A stretch of 40,104 nt of DNA from NCBI GenBank assembly GCA_015501055.1, contig JADNYV010000313.1, positions 1 through 40,104 on the forward strand, given 5' to 3'. A program made the position numbers and the translations under genes. Within the stretch, counting starts at the first letter, position 1; each line of letters begins with the position of its first letter. Source of the stretch: Mucidula mucida. Taxonomy: Eukaryota > Basidiomycota > Agaricomycetes > Agaricales > Physalacriaceae. Under the pieces are notes generated by a model, which made no database searches, was not told the origin of the DNA, and was given only the letters and a program-made list of their open reading frames with translations. Shown here piece by piece: positions 10,930 through 21,378 of this stretch.

Positions 10930-12495
10930 TGCAATGCTTTCTCTGTTTCAATCAGAGATCTCTATGAAGCAGAGGATGAAGCTTACATGTATCGCAAGGA
11001 GGCGGTCGTGGTGGTTCTGGAGTCGTCCCTTGTTAGTAACTGTTGTCATGTGATTGACGCATCCATGCCGGCATGCCGTTCATTGTGATTGAGTTTTAGC
11101 TGAGTCTACCCCATTGACTGAGGAAAAATCAAAGTCCCTTGGTTGGAATTATGCGTCCTGACCGCCCTCGGCCAGATCAACAACGCAGTAGTCTTCATGT
11201 CAGAGCGGTCAAAGCTCCCCGCGCTCGAGGGCGAAGAGGCTCATGTTATCTTTTCTCTAGCGACGAGCTGAATTTGAAGATGCTATACCAGGACTGAAGT
11301 ATCGTTTCGACTGGTTCATAATGTTTTCCTCCTATTTATGTGATCCTCCATAAGCGCTTGTAGATTATACGTCCACTGAGGTCAACCCCACTGTGGCGAT
11401 GCTGTGACCTCAACTATATCATTCTTGTCAAACATTGGGCTACAAGACTACGCTGGCTGAAGCCGCGCCAGGCCGCTGAACGGGTCCGTGTCCTGAGGCA
11501 TACCACATCCTGAGATCTCGTGCGACTAAAGTCGAGCTCGATACATAAATGAGCGCTATTAAGAGTGAGTATCAGCTAGCCGGGACATCGATATTCATCC
11601 GCGGGCCGTGGAATTCGAACTGGATCGTGATAATCAATTTGCGATGGCCATGAGAGGCATTGAGAGCATCATCGCCGACGCCTCGACGGAGAGAAATGAA
11701 TTGAGCTATTATTGAGGCCCACGCCAAACGGCCAGGCGTGGGCTGCAGATGCAGTGTTGCGTCAGTGACAAATATACATGGCCGAGCTTCGTACACCCAG
11801 CCTCGCCTGCCCAGTCGACTCAATTCAATCAGACTGTTATGACCTCGAGTGTTGGCCGGGCAGAGGCGGTGTATTCACCCCGCTCTGCTCACCTTCCGTT
11901 AACGATGCAGCTAGAGAATGATGATTTCCCGAAGTTTGTCCGTTGCTGAAAACTCGACACGGCGTAAGATGCACAGTGCTTCTATAAGATTCAGCCCTCT
12001 ATCCTTTTTCTTTAGTGAGAACAAAGGCTGTTCCAACCTCTGAATAGCCAGATACGACCTTTGATAGGTACAAACTGACTTTCACCGCATCCGACTCGAG
12101 CGGTGGCGCACCAACTAAACTTTAATCTGCTCACTAACGTGCCGGCACAGTGTCACGAATGAATATTGGGCGCTATATCAATTTCGTGCCTTCATTATGC
12201 ATCCTTGGCTACTCCCTTGTCGATGCCGCTGTACATTTCACATTTGTGAGCAGTGCAACCATTCTCATGGCAAAAGCTCCCGCAATTTCTTTTTTAGGAA
12301 GACCGAATGACGGTGCGAGTATCTCGGATCTGATTCGAGACATACTGCGATAGTGGGTCGCCGTGCAGGGAGGAGGTTTGGGCATTCCAGTCGAGTCTAG
12401 CGTTCCCGCATGTATACTACTCCACAAACGGCACGAATGGCCAGCTACAGCGACAATTCCTCACCGAGCCGCTGACCCTGCTCTTGAAAAGAAGG
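10930..12495. other. Long intergenic stretch, no gene seen
   Basis: The first 170 bases match the upstream region of the intact F-box paralogue near 30024-30160 (shared TTGTCATGTGATTGA). The rest has only short frames with no recognisable domain, codon pattern or splice structure. No transposon ends were noticed. Confidence 0.45.
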
Positions 12496-12501
12496 TATAA
12501 G
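12496..12501 (+). promoter_or_regulatory. TATA box for the small secreted protein
   Basis: TATAAG sits 53 bases before ATG 12549. It is only 14 bases before an in-frame ATG at 12510, so a normal start of transcription would skip that codon and favour 12549. Confidence 0.55.
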
Positions 12502-12548
12502 TACGAGAAATGAGGTGGAAATGTTATCATCGCTTACAACTTGCAAAG

Positions 12549-12978
12549 ATGTTCCCTTCTACTATCCTCCGTGCTGCTATCCTCGTCATCGCCGCTTCGG
12601 CAGCGAGCGCCACAATCTATCAAATATGCCCTATCTGCCCCCAGACTGACCTCGCTGGGTACAAGCTCATCCTTGGAGGTACAGGTTACGCGCTTGACCC
12701 CCCTCGCCGTTTCTGCGGGTATGCATCTTTTCTTGCATGGCTGTGCAGATACTGAATCTTTCTGCACCAGATACGGAGACCAAGGTGCTAACGGACCTAT
12801 CACGCGCTGCTTCTACGATGTTGGTTTAGCTTTGATAATGTTCTGTATCCTCAAGAGAATACTCATGCTGATTCAGAACTCGGGCGTGTTTGACTCCGGA
12901 ACGGAGTATTGCCCTCCTGGCCCAATTGAAGTTGCAGTTCCTCCTAACTGCACCACAGTCTCCGGCGATTCGGTCTAG
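12549..12978 (+). CDS. Small secreted cysteine-containing protein
   Basis: Exons 12549-12718, 12771-12819 and 12877-12978 give 106 aa. Residues 1-21 form a classic signal peptide (Arg8, then AAILVIAASAASA), with probable cleavage before TIYQ. The mature part has Cys in QICPICP, RRFC, TRCFYD, EYCPPG and PNC, and the layout YGDQG...CFYD...SG...YCP resembles a broad group of small secreted basidiomycete proteins of unknown role. The first intron is 52 nt. The second (12820-12876, 57 nt, weak GTTGGT donor) contains no stop and is a multiple of three, so its retention would give a 125-aa form with a very hydrophobic insert. Secretion is well supported; function is not known. Confidence 0.7.
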
Positions 12979-13562
12979 AGTGAGTACTTAATTCTGTGGG
13001 GTGATTCGACGTATACTTACTCAGCTCCCATAGCCAAGTAAACGGAGACAACTCTTTTGAATGTGTAATAAGAGTGTTTTTGAGTATGAAGTCGCTATAG
13101 ACATTCAACTGTCTTAGTAAACAATTTCCGGGTCAATTGATTCCTTCGTTGGTCAGACGCTGAAACGCAGAATATGCCCACCTCAAAGCGCTCAATGATG
13201 TTGTCTGTTTAGGCCAATTGACAATTGTGAAACGGACTCACAAAAGGCAGCACCTGTGCCGTGACCCGTGGCAGAAATCTCCTGCAACCCGTAATGACGG
13301 TGGGAAGAAAAGACGTGGAAGCTTACAGAAGTGTAGGCGCAGGTGCTCCGTGTATTTCTCTTACCTCTTCTATACTTCAAAATGTTTCTTGCCCACTGAT
13401 CATGGAACATTGGCTTATCCGGCGGCTACGTTGATGTCTACAAAACGAAGGTTCAGTCGATCATGACGAAACCGATTCGTGCCGTGATGATTCTCGAAGA
13501 CTCGCCAGATACTCTGCCCCTGTTAATATTGGCGCGAACTGCTGCAAAGCTTCTAGTTCCTT
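12979..13562. other. Intergenic stretch, no gene seen
   Basis: Holds the 3' ends of two converging genes. Short frames only. Confidence 0.5.
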
Positions 13563-14459
13563 CTAGTCATACATGTCATCCAATCTAGTCACCTTAGCAC
13601 TCTCCAACACGACGTTTCGCCTAGTCCTAAGGGCGCGAATCTCATGCCTCGAGCGCTTCTCTTGCTCCACCACTTTACGCCGCTCTGCGTTGGGGCCTAT
13701 GAACTGTTTCAGCTCGTCTACGCCTCCGTATGGATATGTATCGTCGAAGTCTGTGAACGTGTCCAGCTCAGCCATGTTATATTCGTATACATCCGGAACC
13801 TCCTCGTTGTCGTTGATCATCTATCACATATTCAGCACTCAGTCAACTTTACTTGTTCAGTGGCTCACCGTTTTCCGTATATGCAACTCGTAAGCGTCTT
13901 CCTCGGCAAAGAGGTCAGTAAACGTGTTCTTCCAGTTGATTGTCAGCCGTAGCTCATCCCACTGGGCTTTCATATCACATAGTCGCGTGTCGTTAGCGTA
14001 ATTGTTGACCTGGACGATGCTACGTGGACGATGAGATAGATTTGCTTTCGGAAATTGGACTTTCAGGCGTTCTACGAGCTTATGACGTAGATGTTTCTTG
14101 AATGTGTCCATCGCAGCAACGGCGCGATTCGATCTATTAAGGCCGGACAACGTGAATGAGGACTTGAACGAGACCATTCCGTGCTCTTTTGGCAGACATG
14201 CGAAGCCAACAGGCAAGATGAGGACTGCATACTGTATTCAATCAAGACCACAGTCTATCAGAAGCACAGTTCTAGGAAGATGGCAGCGTATAAAGACGAG
14301 ATCCACTGCAGCCCGAAAGTCTTGAGATACAGAGCGGCAAGTAGTCCATAGAAAGGTAAGGTCATCTACGTTCTCCAGAATGTTATAAAAGACATCAGGA
14401 GGAATGCAGGCTCCACGCTCGAGCAGACATGATGGGCGTGAAAGATCAAAGACATTCAT
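13563..14459 (-). pseudogene. F-box protein gene with one in-frame stop
   Basis: Exons 14459-13869 and 13820-13563, with a 48-nt intron (GTGAGC..TAG, phase 0). The N-terminus holds an F-box-like segment (CIPPDVFYNILENVDDLTFLWTTCRSVSQDFRAAVD) of a family common in polypores. Then come HLPRTVLLIDCG, a basic middle (KKHLRHKLVERLKV), an acidic stretch rich in Asp/Glu (TFTDLFAEEDAYE, NDNEEVPDVYEYN) and a basic C-terminal helix. Codon 74 is TGA (14238-14240), yet homologous-looking sequence continues in the same frame on both sides; no intron of workable size removes it. If read through the product would be about 282 aa. It is either a young pseudogene, a sequence error, or a gene starting downstream without the F-box. 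Confidence 0.65.
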
Positions 14460-14550
14460 TAAGCGGAAGTAAAACTGTTAGGCAATCACCGTTAAGTCCT
14501 CCTTTCAACCCGATCAGGGCCGATTACACTCGCTGTTGACCGCGATGGCA

Positions 14551-14557
14551 TTTAAAA
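14551..14557 (+). promoter_or_regulatory. TATA-like element for the BTB gene
   Basis: TTTAAAA lies 73 bases upstream of ATG 14624, with no other AT-rich core element nearby. Confidence 0.4.
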
Positions 14558-14623
14558 GGCAGGGCTTTGACAAGGCTGCTCTCCTTTCCCCTGCCTCCGT
14601 CCTCCCACTTGCCGACAGAAAAC

Positions 14624-15496
14624 ATGGTCGCTGTACCGGCCAAGAATACCCCAGCCCGCTCGTACTCGTCCGGAAAACCTCATCCTGACTGTATGTATGC
14701 ACGTTAGCTTGGTATCACTCCTCATATCTGGGTATTAGTCTGCGCTCCTGATGCGGACGTTACCATCAAGTCGTCAGATGGCGACATTTTCCGCATTCAC
14801 ACCATTAACGTGAAGGCGAATACCACGTCCTTTCCCCTCCCCTCATCCGACCAATCCATCTCCGAGAAGGATGGCGAGCTAGTTGACCCCGACGCGGACG
14901 TGGTATCCTCCTATGAGAGCAAGGTCCTCGCAATACTCTTCAGGTACCTCTACCCACAGCCTCCGCATCCCGACCTGGCCGATCTGTCTTTCACCGATCT
15001 CAAAGACGTCGCTCACGCCGCCCAGACGTACGGCATCGCATCTGCCATCAATATCTGCAAAATCAGATTGATGTACGTTGATTGTCTGTCATGTCTGTTC
15101 TCCAGTCGAGCTCACCTTTGTCTAGGGCGGCAGATGTCATAGAGAAACATCCCGTCGAAATGCTGAATTACGCCGTCGGCTTCTTGGATAACGCTCAGAT
15201 CGACAAGATAGCTCTACAAACGCTCGCAACAAAGGTGGAAGATGCGCTCAAAGAACTGGACTCTACGGTATTCAAAGCTTGGGTTAGTGACTGCCTTCTT
15301 GATCAACTATCTGCCACTCACGCTCGCGTAGGTGCTACATCGAGAGGTTTGGACGCGTTGTCATCCGCCAACTACGACATATTCCACGCAGTACTATGCC
15401 CTTAAGCATAAGTCTCCGACGAAGGACCTCGCGTTTAGTGACTGCCTAGAACGTCTCAGGAAAGGCGAGTTCGGCGATGAAGATAAAACTGAATAA
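14624..15496 (+). CDS. BTB/POZ domain protein
   Basis: Exons 14624-14690, 14739-15072, 15126-15282 and 15332-15496 give 240 aa; all three introns are 48-53 nt and phases agree. Residues about 25-130 form a BTB domain: APDADVTIKSSDGDIFRIH at the start, LPSSDQSISEKDGELVDPD in the middle, and VLAILFRYLYP with PDLADLSF and YGIASAINICKIRLM at the end. This layout is typical of the large basidiomycete BTB family. The family fold mediates dimerisation and often links substrates to Cul3 ubiquitin ligases, but no Kelch or MATH partner domain is present, so that role is inference. The C-terminal part (EKHPVEMLNYAVGFLDNAQ ... CLERLRKGEF) is helical and resembles the post-BTB segment of relatives. The gene looks intact. 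Confidence 0.85.
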
Positions 15497-15994
15497 ATTC
15501 GTTACTGCGTTCGTATTCTAGCCACAGTATCTGAGATAGGGTTATTCTTATTACAACTACGTCTTCACCTAGGTCTGTTGCTCTAGTGTGGAGAACCTTC
15601 TTCAAATGTACTAGCCATGTACTTGCGAATCGTGTTCTTTCACTGTTGCCGTGAGAATCGGCAAAACGGAGCTTGAGGGGTTTAGGCCTGCTGAGTCATA
15701 CCGTTTTGGCCGGCTTGTTATGCGAAGAGGTAGGTTCCTGCGGACCTACCGAGAGGTCCGCTCACCAGCATCTTGGCTTCGTTTCTTCTTGCATGCATAA
15801 GTTTTCCTCATCGTCAATTGGTCCTACTCTTCTTCTAGGTCTCACGGATGTCCAGTAGACTAAAGGCCGCTTTAACAGAGACTTCGTCGTGCCACACTTC
15901 GCTTGAAGGAGCTGTCCTGCAGGGTCGAAACCAGGGTAACCGGGTACTTAAGTGGTCCTCCTTTTCTCTGACACGCTTTCACTACTCACGCGCC
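15497..15994. other. Intergenic stretch, no gene seen
   Basis: An in-frame extension of the next ORF back to 15848 exists but reads as non-coding; the ATG at 15995 fits the F-box family start. Confidence 0.45.
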
Positions 15995-16774
15995 ATGGCA
16001 ATCGTGCCTCGACTCCCACCGGAACTTGTCTCTGTCATCCTCGCCAACGTTCCCGACAAGCAGACATTGGTCCAGTGCGCTGTCGTCTCCCGTGCGTTCT
16101 ACTACGCTGCTCGCACATTACTATGGAGGACCGTCGTGCTTCACAGCGCGGAGGTCGCATGGAAGTTCGACGCCTTCCTTCTGAAATCGTCGGGACCGCT
16201 CCCTCCTGTCACGGAGCTCGTACTCGTCGACGCCTGGCTCGCTGATCCGACATGCCACACGACGTGGCTAATGAATGAGATCACGTCTTCGCGTATTACA
16301 CGCATCATGAAGCTCCTCCAGTCGCGCCTGACCGACATTCGACTGGAGACGCGCTATCCCTCCATCGGCGGCGAGGACAACGTATCCAGGCGGGTCCTGG
16401 ACGCCATTTCTCGTTGCCCAAACCTCACATGTCTCTCCATTCGCGGGCTATCCACCGATTTTGGGGAAATCCTCGCGGCGTGTCCTTATCTGCGTGAGTT
16501 GGTGCTAGAGGATGTCAGGCTCCCTGCGCAGTGTCAGACTCCACAGGGCGGGAGAATCATGAATAGCATGGTGGTGCTACCGCATATCCGTCGCCTCCGC
16601 TTGCAGTTGACGCCATCGATGCCGGTGGAACTCATAGACCATATCCAGCCGTATTGCGACGTGTGCCATCTTTGTGTGGAGGTTGATATGGTAAAGTCTT
16701 CGGCCGCATGGGAGAGCAGGGTGCAAGAGTTCATGCAAAGCATTGGTCAGGCCTACAGTAAGGAGCGAACATGA
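15995..16774 (+). CDS. Short single-exon F-box protein
   Basis: 259 aa. Residues 5-50 match a fungal F-box: PRLPPELVSVILANVPDKQTLVQCAVVSRAFYYAARTLLWRTV. The following part has spaced hydrophobic repeats typical of degenerate leucine-rich units (LVLVDAWLADP, LTDIRLETRYP, NLTCLSIRGLS, YLRELVLEDV, HIRRLRLQL). F-box proteins normally bring targets to SCF ubiquitin ligases through Skp1; the partner here cannot be told. The protein is about half the length of usual members, so it may have lost its C-terminal repeats. ATG 15995 was chosen over 15848 because family members start just before the PRLPPEL block. Confidence 0.7.
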   Translation: MAIVPRLPPELVSVILANVPDKQTLVQCAVVSRAFYYAARTLLWRTVVLHSAEVAWKFDAFLLKSSGPLPPVTELVLVDAWLADPTCHTTWLMNEITSSRITRIMKLLQSRLTDIRLETRYPSIGGEDNVSRRVLDAISRCPNLTCLSIRGLSTDFGEILAACPYLRELVLEDVRLPAQCQTPQGGRIMNSMVVLPHIRRLRLQLTPSMPVELIDHIQPYCDVCHLCVEVDMVKSSAAWESRVQEFMQSIGQAYSKERT

Positions 16775-17699
16775 ATGTCGTTGGTAATTCTTATAGTCCG
16801 AATAAACTAGAAAACATTTTAGATTCCTTAGGGGGCGTCTGGTGCTGGTAACTACGTATTTCGTCTTTCAGCTGATGATGTCTCGTAATCTGGGATTATA
16901 CTTTCAGTAAGTGACCTTGCGGCATTTCCAGGCGTGAGAATCGAAGGGACTCAAATCAATTACAAGACATGGAGAAGAGCTAAATCCAAAGTATCGCATA
17001 GCTATTTCGACTGGAAATCCATCGGGCTTCTTCGTTCTCCGGGCAGATGCTTCTGAGCCAATAAATTGAATTAACTTTCCGCATTTGAAGTCCTCCACTG
17101 GCACGCATAAGAATAACTATCAGTCCAGGTGTCAACCCGAAGAGCATCGCCAATTTCGACATTATGTGTCCGAAAGAGTCCTGTCTGGGACCGCGTCGAC
17201 CTTGAGTCAAAGCCATCCGCTGTCGCCATCGTTACTCCTCATGAGGAACTGCACTACCACCGCAGAAGCATCCTAACTATTGGCAGATGGCGGTATGAGC
17301 CAGAAAAGGAAAGTCCGATCACGTCCGATCTTGCTCTTAACGCCCACGGCTCGTCATTTCAGCGCCAGCTGTGCATTGTTCTCGTCTCACCTTGACTTTA
17401 TCCACTCACTGGTACTCATATAAGCCACTCTATTCGTCTTTGTTAACCACTTTCTCCTGCACATCGGTGCGTGTGCTCTGATTGTGAAAAAATGTTTCTC
17501 ACCCTCTCGGCTAGCATTCACTCCAGTTTCGCGCACTTGTTTTCGATTATACAATAGCCACCCTCGCTCGACGCGAGCCCTTTCGACATAGCCCATCCCA
17601 GTACTGGTACGTAAGCATCATCACCCGGTGGCAAAGGTAGCCCTCTGATGCTCAATCCAACAGCATTTCACTTAACTCTGAACACTCAACTTAATATTC
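16775..17699. other. Intergenic stretch of about 0.9 kb, no gene seen
   Basis: Frames of 60-90 codons occur on both strands but carry no domain, no splice pattern and no repeats. The last part is the presumed promoter and leader of the coiled-coil orphan. Confidence 0.45.
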
Positions 17700-19161
17700 A
17701 TGTCTACAAACAAAAATTCGTATCCGACAAGGCAGACGACTGTGAAGCGGGAGGAGGCGGAGGCGGTGGCTATAAAGGTCTCGTCGACGACTTCCCCTGA
17801 GCCCGCCACGGCGCACGGCACATCGTGGTCCCACCCTGCCGAGCTGGCGTATCCCGACGCTGCCGCATGGACGACGGACTCTATCATGGAGTACATCATC
17901 ACGTACTCGTTCTCTGTTCCCGGACGCAATGTTACTGGGAAGCGATCGTACTTCAGCACGATCATGTCGGCTGACGGGACGACGACTACTATTCCAAGTG
18001 TGTATCGTATTCCACTGATGTTTGTGGCGAACTTTTTGTGGAGGAGCGTGTATCTCGTGCTCCAGGCGGGGGAGTGGGAGGACTTCAAGTTGGGGATTTT
18101 GCACGTGGGGCGGGTGGCGAACGCCTTTTTGTTGGAGGCACGGGAGGAGGCGGGGCAGAAGGGGATCGGAAAGATGTGGAGGAGCGAGATGTTCAATCGG
18201 GTGTTGGTGCGGTATAGGATGGGCTGGCTGATTTCGGATCCCAAGCAGTTGAAGGAGTTCTGGGACCTATACGGCGAAAACGAGTATCGAAAAGACACTA
18301 TCAAAACGCTCGGTTCGTTCTTTTTCATATCTCAATCAAGATCGCAGACTTACATGTTACGCAGAATGGACGCGTATCGCGTTGAAAGGTCATAAAGGCT
18401 TTAGTATCACTGAAGAGCAGATCGAGGATGGCATCAGCATCGCACAGTTCATGGATGGCTTGAAGGAGAACGAGGGAAAGTGGTTATGGGATCCTTCAGG
18501 ACAAAACAGTCCCGGCACGTCTGCTTACCAGTCGCTAGAACAGTGGCGCGCGACGCGGACTTGGCGAGCTGGTCAGGTGCCATCGACAGGTGCTGCCATT
18601 ACTGCCGCCAATAAACAGGATACCGCCATGGCACCTCCTCCTCCGCCTTCACCTACTAAAGTCGTATCGCCTTTACCGCCGCCGACCGCAGCACCAATAC
18701 TACCGACACCTGTAACCTCGACTTGCCCACCATTGACTACGACTCGCCCACTATCGCTATTGAACGTGTCCCACCCGTCCGTTTCTCGGCCTACTACTCA
18801 ATACACTTACCCTCAACCACCGCCTCCTTCTGCCGCCCCACCACTCGAACAGAGCCTATCATATTCAACCCCAAAATCCAGTGTCCCATTTGTATTTGAC
18901 GCCCTACAACAGCGCGAACAGCACATAGAGACGTTAGAGAGGAAGCTCGCGGCACTGAAACGACGGCTCGATTACGAGGAGGTTTATGGCGCGCCGATGG
19001 AGGGTGTGGAGGAGCCCGGGATGGGGACGGGGTTTTGGAGAAGCAATTTGGAGCATTTGACGGCGGAGCCGGGGGAGCAGGCACCGGGGTTGACGAGGAC
19101 GCAGTCAACTCCGGTAAAGTCGAGGAGGAAGCCATCGCATATGATGGATACTAGCCTTTAG
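17700..19161 (+). CDS. Orphan protein with proline-rich linker and C-terminal coiled coil
   Basis: Exons 17700-18312 and 18365-19161 (52-nt intron, GTTCGT..CAG) give 469 aa. I do not recognise the family. About 60-240 is a compact, aromatic-rich region (EYIITYSFSVPG, FLWRSVYLVLQAGEWEDFK, KMWRSEMFNRVLVRYRMGW, LKEFWDLYG) that looks folded. About 285-375 is rich in Pro, Ser and Thr, with a PPPPPSP stretch, and is probably disordered. About 385-418 is a short coiled coil (LQQREQHIETLERKLAALKR). The tail is basic. The intron is supported because the first frame otherwise ends 27 codons after the splice and the second frame has no start matching it. No signal peptide or membrane span is evident, so a cytosolic or nuclear protein is likely. 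Confidence 0.7.
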
Positions 19162-19466
19162 GACATATGCTCGCAAGGGAGGCGTGTAGCTGCTTATTCA
19201 TTTGTGCCATTCTGAATCAACGTTTGCATCCAAGCGCGCATACCTTTCGTAAAGGTACGGTTCGACCTGACGACTAAAGATAAAATGGCTGGGCTTGTGG
19301 CTGGGTGCTAGTTTCACTCGAATCCCTGGCCTTCCTTTACCCCATATACTGAGGTTACGATTGAGTTCCTCTCATACTTTCAGTAGGCTGCATTATCAAG
19401 CAAAAACATTGTATCAAAGGCTTCGCATTTGTAAGATGTTCTCCTTTAAAGCACCCGGACGGCGAG
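19162..19466. other. Short intergenic stretch between converging genes
   Basis: Nothing coding was seen. The last part, GGCGAGCTACACGCCAC at about 19459-19475, matches the 3' flank or end of the other orphan-family genes (35510-35525, 37277-37292). Confidence 0.5.
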
Positions 19467-20122
19467 CTACACGCCACCATTCTCGCGAATGAACAACTCC
19501 AAAACCTCATCCACCCTCATGTTCTCCCCTCTCTCTAACTTTGTACCGTTGGGCGCAATCACATGATACGTTTGTTCTTCTCCCTCCCACTCCTGTGCGC
19601 CACCCCAGATCCCAGGAACAACGATCGGCAAATGGAGGGCATCAATCGTGTATCGTCTCTCAAGGGATATTTTCAATAGCTCGAGTACCCAGACTCGGTC
19701 CCTATGAGCGCTCGTCCAGTTGAACAAATTATGTACATTTGGGGAATTGAAAGTATGTGCGCGCCAAGCCTGGAGACGTAGTGAATGACTGTTCCGTGGA
19801 AACCTGAGAACAACTTACAGAACGTTGCTCTCAAATTCACATCGAGGAGATGGATGCTCCAGACGTATTCGTCTAATCGCTGTCCATTCCCAAGCGTGGC
19901 TCTCGTGCGCCTCAAAAGGACTCTGAAACCCCCGCCTAGCTCGAGCACCTGAAACGCCCATTCGTCGCATGGATTTGCCCATGGGAAATCAAAGTCAGGA
20001 CCGTTGGGCCAGCACGTCGGACTTGAGGGATGCATGTTTGGTTGATATGACTCGGAGGGGTCGTAGGCGGTGATTTGGTCGGAGAGGAAGGTGCGTAGAT
20101 GTTCGCGAGCGATTGAGACCAT
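19467..20122 (-). pseudogene. Orphan W-x-x-GPD-x-x-FPW family, copy 1 (frameshifted)
   Basis: First of four related genes in the window. Exon 1 (20122-19819) encodes MVSIAREHLRTFL, then the family signature WPNGPDFDFPW, then LELGGGFRVLLRRTRATL and DEYVWSIHLLD. The donor GTAAGT matches the other copies in position and phase 1. Exon 2 (19769-19467) starts in the right frame (LARTYF) but a run of three T at the TACTTTCAAT site adds one base relative to the other members; after it NVHNLFNWTS, RVWVLELLKISLER and EEQTYHVIAPNG read in the shifted frame to the stop. One base therefore separates this copy from an intact gene of about 201 aa. It could be a real pseudogene or a sequence error. Function unknown. 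Confidence 0.6.
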
Positions 20123-20176
20123 GGCGATGAAGAGACGAATATGGGAATAATGTAGGAAGGAGGCGGTAGGTGTTGT

Positions 20177-20237
20177 TTTATAGAACAAGGAACAATAGAT
20201 GCTGTGCTGCACTATAGAACAAGAACAAGGACAATAG
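20177..20237 (-). promoter_or_regulatory. Doubled core promoter of orphan-family copy 1
   Basis: On the minus strand CTATTGTTCCTTGTTCTATAAAA (20177-20198) carries a TATA box 55-60 bases before the ATG. A second CTATTGTCC...TTCTATAG block lies at 20211-20237. The same CTATTGTTCC then CTATAA pairing is found before copies 3 and 4. Confidence 0.5.
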
Positions 20238-20532
20238 TGTAAATCATTGTGCGGTACGAAAAGGTGTCGTCCCAGGATCGTCGCTTTCTTCATCTCAAAG
20301 GGGCATGATCAGAAACCCTAAAAGCGCGCTTTATGTATACAATTGCGATACACTTAATATTCAAGCGACTCTGGCGACGTGTGGATTGCGTGTTTCACCA
20401 ACTTACATGACATTTCAGCATAATGCCTCTTCTTGCCTCATCGTTATGCTCTCTTATAAGTGAGGTGGCTTGTACGTAGACGGTTCATGATACGACAGAG
20501 GTTCGGGCACTAAATGAGGCAATACAGAGCAA

Positions 20533-20836
20533 TTAGCTTCCCGTGTAATAAATACGAATGTCAATACCGTTGCTCACGAAGTCCTTAAAAAGGGCGGCAT
20601 GCTGGTCCTTCTGAATTTCATCGTTGTTGAGATCGTCACCCGGATCGGCGCCCCAATACCGCTGCTTCGTCTGCACTTCGATAAAAACTTTTCTGAGGGC
20701 CGCGATACGGCACTTCTTGGCTTGTTCTGCAGAACGCGACTGCACCAGCCGCTTCACAGCCTCTAACTGTTGCGGATGTACAAGGACTGTGAGGAACACA
20801 AACGCGGGTAATGGACGGTCTGAGCCACCCATTGAG
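20533..20836 (-). pseudogene. C-terminal stump of an F-box gene, cut by the LTR
   Basis: About 100 codons matching the last part of the intact 573-aa F-box protein: SDRPLPA, LVHPQQLEAVKRLVQSRSAEQAKKCRIAALR, then an acidic stretch (DDLNNDEIQKDQHAALFKDFVSNGIDIRI) and the stop. Homology to the paralogue runs right up to the first base of the left LTR (20837). The missing upstream part of the gene is not found on the far side of the element, so this is a truncated remnant and not merely an interrupted gene. Confidence 0.8.
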
Positions 20837-21366
20837 TGTTAGCGACTGACTAAGCCACGAGACTCAACCAGGTACCACAGCAAGAACTTAAGGAAGAAAG
20901 TGTTCGCGTTTGTAGAACTAGGCTAGGCCAGGTGTATAAACGAGATTGGAACTAAAGTACAATGATACTACACTACTGCTTATATACTAGTAAGCCTGTG
21001 TTTGGGACTCCTTGTCCATACGTGTTTCCGCTAGGGATAGCTCCACGCCCTTGACCCAGTGTTGTATGCTACTAGTCCGTGAAACCATTAAATATGAGTG
21101 GTAACTGCATGTAAGTAATAATACTGAAACAACCATGTGTGCTACGAGTGTCGGTGGTGTGTATACAATGGGGAATCCATGAGGTATCGGCATGTATGAT
21201 GTCATCCATGTGTTGGGTGTGTGTCCAACATGAGTACGGCTTCGGTAATGAAAAGGAGTATGATCGGTGACGAAACAGATGATGAAACAGTCCGTTGGTT
21301 GATAAGACAAGCCCCGATAAGATATGATGAAGATGTGAAAATGTGAAAATATGGCGATTCATAACA
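20837..21366 (-). repeat. 3' LTR (left copy)
   Basis: 530 bp, TGTTA...TAACA ends, about 95% identical by eye to 26782-27307. Differences include small indels and mainly C/T or G/A changes, several at CG sites. Confidence 0.9.
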
Positions 21367-21378
21367 TCACCCCCTTTT
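21367..21378 (-). other. Polypurine tract of the retrotransposon
   Basis: On the minus strand AAAAGGGGGTGA directly precedes the 3' LTR, as expected for the plus-strand primer of LTR elements. This fixes the orientation. Confidence 0.7.
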
